Assembly (NCBI GenBank): GCA_037903475.1
Contig: JBAJFG010000240.1
Span: 186,001-250,000, forward strand
DNA length: 64,000 nucleotides
Origin: Ancylostoma caninum
Taxonomy: Eukaryota; Nematoda; Chromadorea; Rhabditida; Ancylostomatidae
Direction of reading: 5' to 3'
Part shown: positions 60,561 to 64,000 of the stretch, piece after piece
How the letters are laid out: each line of letters begins with the position of its first letter
How positions within the stretch are numbered: the stretch's first letter is position 1
Made by a program: the position numbers and the translations under genes
The notes under the pieces: generated by a model
Databases searched by the model: none
Told to the model about the DNA's origin: nothing
What the model saw: only the letters and a program-made list of their open reading frames with translations

Positions 60561-62301
60561 TAAGTAATAGTGAAAAACCACTTTTTTAAAGTTGAGGGAA
60601 ACCGGGAGAGAGTAACTCCGCCGTAAAGGACTGCTCCACGAAAGATAAATGACAGCGGTAGAACTACTTCGCAATGGATATGAAACAATTTATACGGATT
60701 TCAATTATTTCTGAGGATCCCGAATTGGATGAGCTTTACTATTCAGATGGGATAACTGAAGTACTGTGTCCATCTATAGAAGAATAACGGCCATTTTTGT
60801 ATTCGCGAAGCAGTGTACTATAGCAGAAAATGGAAGAGTTGGCTTCGCTTATTGTGTATTCAGAAATCTTTCCCCATGAAAATCAGAAAAATGAAAAAAA
60901 CGTGAAAGTTGTGAAAATGGTCCCCTGCTTTATAGCCTTAACATATCCACTGCACTCTGTCTACTATGGACTAAAATTGTATTTTTCTTCGCTTTCTCCC
61001 AAGCTCGAGTGATTTATAGCTCATTAATACCGGGGCGCCGGAGGGTGGCGGCGGCCGGCGCCCGCCGGCGCCCATTTGCAGTGGCTGCCGGACCCGACTG
61101 TACATTTATTTATTGTAAAAAGCATGCAAAAGCACCGAGGGGCCTGAGAATTATGAAAACCACACCATCTGGCGAGTTATAGAATTGAAGTTGGAAGTGG
61201 TCGAGCGAAAAGAACAAGCGGTACGTTTACCCATCGAATTATGTCAGTGCTGTCGTCACCGTGGTTTCCCTCCGTTCTCCGCGGAAACAAACATTTTTAT
61301 CCTGTAAAATTTTGCCGAATTGCTCAAGGAAATAATTGCAAAGCGATTTTCAGGAAAACAGCGAGATTCATGGCTTCTGATGTACCCCTAGCCCAGCAAA
61401 AACATGTTTTCCAGTAAGAAAACCGGGTGAACAGCTGACAAAAAGTTTCAAAACAATGAGATGGAGCAGCGTCTGGACTGGAAAGCGTGGGCTCACCGGA
61501 AACCGATTTGCGTGGACTGTGAGCGTTCGAGATCTCAGTAAATAATACTGTCACGACGGATAATTCGCCATTGAGTCTGACACATGGTAGCAAGAGGCGA
61601 AAGACTGTTAATTCCTAGAAAATTTCTTGGCGTTCAGCTATCTCGCAGTTCTGTAGAAAATCAGGAAGGATTTCGTACACGTATTTTTTCAGAATTTTAG
61701 AAAGCCAATTCTGAGCTAACTAGAAGCGGAATGTCTTAGAACGTCAGTAGAAAATAGATGAAGCACAAGACCAAAGGGTACAAGAAAAGCATATTACACA
61801 TATTATTATTGTTTCAACTATCAGGGTTTCTTCGTAAAATTATAGAACTAGGAACTTGTCGTGAAATTTCCCTGCCATTTTTAATTTTTTCAAGGTTTTC
61901 TGTCTTCTTCAACTGTCGATGTCACACTTCCAGTTTCCAGGTAACTGTGGGACACTGCTTCTTACAAAAATCGGCGGTTTTGAAGCGAAAAATTCGTTGA
62001 GGCACCCAGGAATAGGAAAATAGTAAATCATTTTGAGCGGGCCTTAGAATTTTCCGTGCTGGATTCGACCTCATTTTCGTCTATTTGGTTCTCTGAATGT
62101 TTCCGGTATTAGGGTTAGGTGCATTATAGTCGTAGTGTACTGTTTTAGCGTAGTGTTAGGTCTTGCAATGTAGGGTCAAATAAATATAATAAGTAAGTGA
62201 ATACGCTTCAAAATAACAGATTTTATTCGTAGCCACTGTGACAGAAAGCCTTCTTATTCACGAAGAGACGAAAGTTTTAGAGAAGTTTCTCTTCCAGCAT
62301 A
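60561..62301. other. Intergenic, no gene supported
   Basis: A 37-codon frame at 60675-60788 and a 60-codon frame at 60830-61012 lack family matches. A perfect-looking GC hairpin (GGCGCCGG to CCGGCGCC) lies at 61033-61075. The GTCAAATAAATATAATAAGTAAG tail near 62175 could end another short element. Confidence 0.45.
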
Positions 62302-62470
62302 CGGTCCTTGCCAAAAAGATAGCGCGTACGGTTTCATAGCGCTGCGGCCGCTGAATCGCGGCGGGACCTACTCGACCCTCTCATTTCAAGCATACTCTTA
62401 CCGCATCTCTTGCCTAGGTCCCACAGCGATTCTGCAGTCGCAGAATCCGTCTATATTTCCGACAAGAGCT
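62302..62470 (+). mobile_element. MITE family 2, copy 3
   Basis: Starts ACGGTCCTTGCCAAAAAGAT, with AATCGCGGCGGGACCT and AGGTCCCACAGCG inside and TATATTTCCGACAAGAGC at the right end. Same order as the copies at 3148 and 19122. Confidence 0.65.
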
Positions 62471-62827
62471 ATAATTTTCTATCTTTGCACACTGACATCA
62501 ATGTCAGCATAAAAGCAGAAGGAAATTCCAGGAATAAAATCTAAGGAATAAAAACAAATAAAATAAATTAAAAAATAAAATATAATAATAAAAATGTAAT
62601 AAATAAATTAATAAATTCCAGGAATAAACTAAATAAAACAACTAAATGAAAAAAAATAGGTCTTCCTGAATTCTCTCTCGAATCTAGGCAAACAGATACA
62701 TACATATGTATATCGGTTGTTAGGGTATGTAGTACAGTTTTGCTTATCCTCAGCTACCCTACCACATTTAATTTAGCTCTCGTAGAGAAGAGAAGAAAGA
62801 AAATGGAGTAAGGGTCAAAGTTCGGCT

Positions 62828-63058
62828 TCACCGACAGATATTAAAAGGATTCCTTCGTATAGTTTTTGTCAAAACCGAGGAAAATGCAAGAAGAATATGT
62901 GCAAGTGGAACTGTCTGATAAGAAACTGTGAGTGAAACAGAATTCACCGAGCGTCCGAAAAGCAGAAGTGCGAAGATCAGCGTCACAGTCACAAGTGTGC
63001 GTTCGAACCGGTTTGTGCTAGCGATGCACGATCTGTTCATCTGTCTCACTTCCCGCAC
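62828..63058 (-). CDS. Candidate first exon with signal peptide or anchor
   Basis: On the - strand, MNRSC (from 63040) is followed by basic residues and a hydrophobic run (TLVTVTLIFALLLFGRSVNS), as in a signal peptide. The reading continues to a stop at 62828. A donor inside (GAATTCT|GTTTCA) is possible. No partner exon or domain was found. Confidence 0.25.
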   Translation of the reverse strand: MREVRQMNRSCIASTNRFERTLVTVTLIFALLLFGRSVNSVSLTVSYQTVPLAHILLAFSSVLTKTIRRNPFNICR

Positions 63059-63579
63059 TCCTACATAAAATCACTTTGTGGACGAGTTGCCTCGCGCATT
63101 CCCCGCATATCTCTCATGAAAAGCCAATGAATAATTGAGCAGCAATTGGATTTGATTGCTGTTGGAATGTATAGATTGAGAATGTGAGGATCTAGTAGAC
63201 ATATGATCGAAAAGAAGTGTGTAGTTATTATCAATCCATATTTGCAAGGTGATTTGTGCTCTATATTTACTTATTTACCTATTTATTTGAAGAATTACTC
63301 ATTAAAAAACTTATCTAGACGTAGAGATGGAACCATTCAAAATTTATCATAGCCAGTAAAAGTACCTTTTTCCGGACCGTATTCCCAAAATTTTCTCGAA
63401 CTTCCAATCTGACTAGTGGACCACTTTCTCATCTTTTACATCGCTATTGCATTCCCCGCTTTGGGTCTTTTTTCTTCAACACTAAAATTTTCTTGCTCGA
63501 ATGCTTTTTTCTGCCCTGAGAAGTCCTATTTTGTCATTCACCGACAATGACCATGTTATTTGCTCTCATGTTTCTTTGT

Positions 63580-63612
63580 AGCGCACTTCTGGTGCAAATA
63601 AATAGATAAAGA
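63580..63612 (+). repeat. Short element end with AATA-type tail
   Basis: TAGCGCACTTCTGGTGCAAA followed by TAAATAGATAAAG resembles 45035-45091. Probably the 3' end of a SINE or LINE family. Confidence 0.45.
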
Positions 63613-63888
63613 AAGAAAAAGGGGTGGAGTCTTCGCGCTACGATTGGCTGGTTTACCCACACAAACCCCTTCGCTTCAATCTCAGCATTGGGTAATCTTT
63701 TGCTTTTCTAAATGAACCTAAATGATAAACAATGTGAAGCGAAGACGGGATGACATTCAGAGTAAGAAGGTAGCGAGGTGCTGGCTAAGGGAATAAACCA
63801 ATCGTGGCACCTTGGCACCGCCCCTTTTCCATCGTAACGCCTGAATTTCACTTTTTTTTGAGGTTTTAGCCACAGATATGCTACAGAT

Positions 63889-63951
63889 ATGTTTACTTCC
63901 TATGCATCGCCCCCTTCCGCGATGAGCCCAGATCAATCCAGACAAAAGACT
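63889..63951 (+). CDS. Candidate first exon of a gene running out of the window
   Basis: ATG at 63889 follows CTACAG by 2 nt and a TTTTAG acceptor at about 63864-63869 by 20 nt. It opens 21 codons (MFTSYASPPSAMSPDQSRQKT) and ends exactly at a consensus donor GTAAGT (63952). Pattern and position fit a trans-spliced first exon. The product is unknown. Confidence 0.4.
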
Positions 63952-64000
63952 GTAAGTCGAACAACGGGTATTTCACTGAAATTTCGTCATTCATCAATTT

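Overview
This window looks like chromosomal DNA of a nematode, most likely a rhabditid/strongylid (clade V, hookworm-like) species. The evidence is many short introns with TTTCAG/TTTTAG acceptors, spliced-leader-like acceptors just before start codons, a nematode-restricted protein family (DUF273), a nematode-type SH2 gene and a BTB gene, all in AT-moderate sequence full of MITEs, RTE and mariner elements. The species cannot be fixed from the sequence alone. Only about 6 kb of the 64 kb is supported coding sequence, and all gene models are hand-spliced from reading frame, splice signals and paralogue comparison.

The core (2.4-43.8 kb) is a tandem array of four DUF273 genes on the + strand: A (2419-15322), B (17690-23812), C (27174-32042) and D (39556-43755). 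Each has nine exons with the same intron phases and encodes about 374-381 residues with an N-terminal signal anchor followed by a GT-A-glycosyltransferase-like lumenal domain. A, C and D keep the DxD-type motif (DAD) and an HG-x-DQG motif. B is open from end to end but has lost both, so it looks like a pseudoenzyme. C and D also share a GC-AG intron 8.

C and D lie in an old tandem segmental duplication. The C unit is followed by an SH2-domain gene (33255-35819). The D unit keeps only a broken remnant of that gene (about 45985-46330). From 48 to 50.4 kb a BTB-domain gene lies on the - strand. The rest of the right half (50-64 kb) is mostly non-coding, with a 1.8-kb foldback element whose arms are each about 0.6 kb, a pair of tRNA-like (SINE-like) modules, and a few unconfirmed candidate exons.

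Mobile DNA explains much of the intron size. Intron 4 of gene A is 6.3 kb because a mariner of the Hsmar1/bandit kind inserted there and was then split by a full-length RTE retrotransposon. Removing the RTE and one copy of its 12-bp target duplication leaves a 1,284-bp mariner. Other elements include a hAT MITE with an 8-bp duplication, a Tc1-like foldback MITE, a GC-rich MITE family with 3-bp target duplications, two further MITE families, a decayed LINE in intron 1 of gene D, and a dispersed satellite of roughly 110-120 bp.
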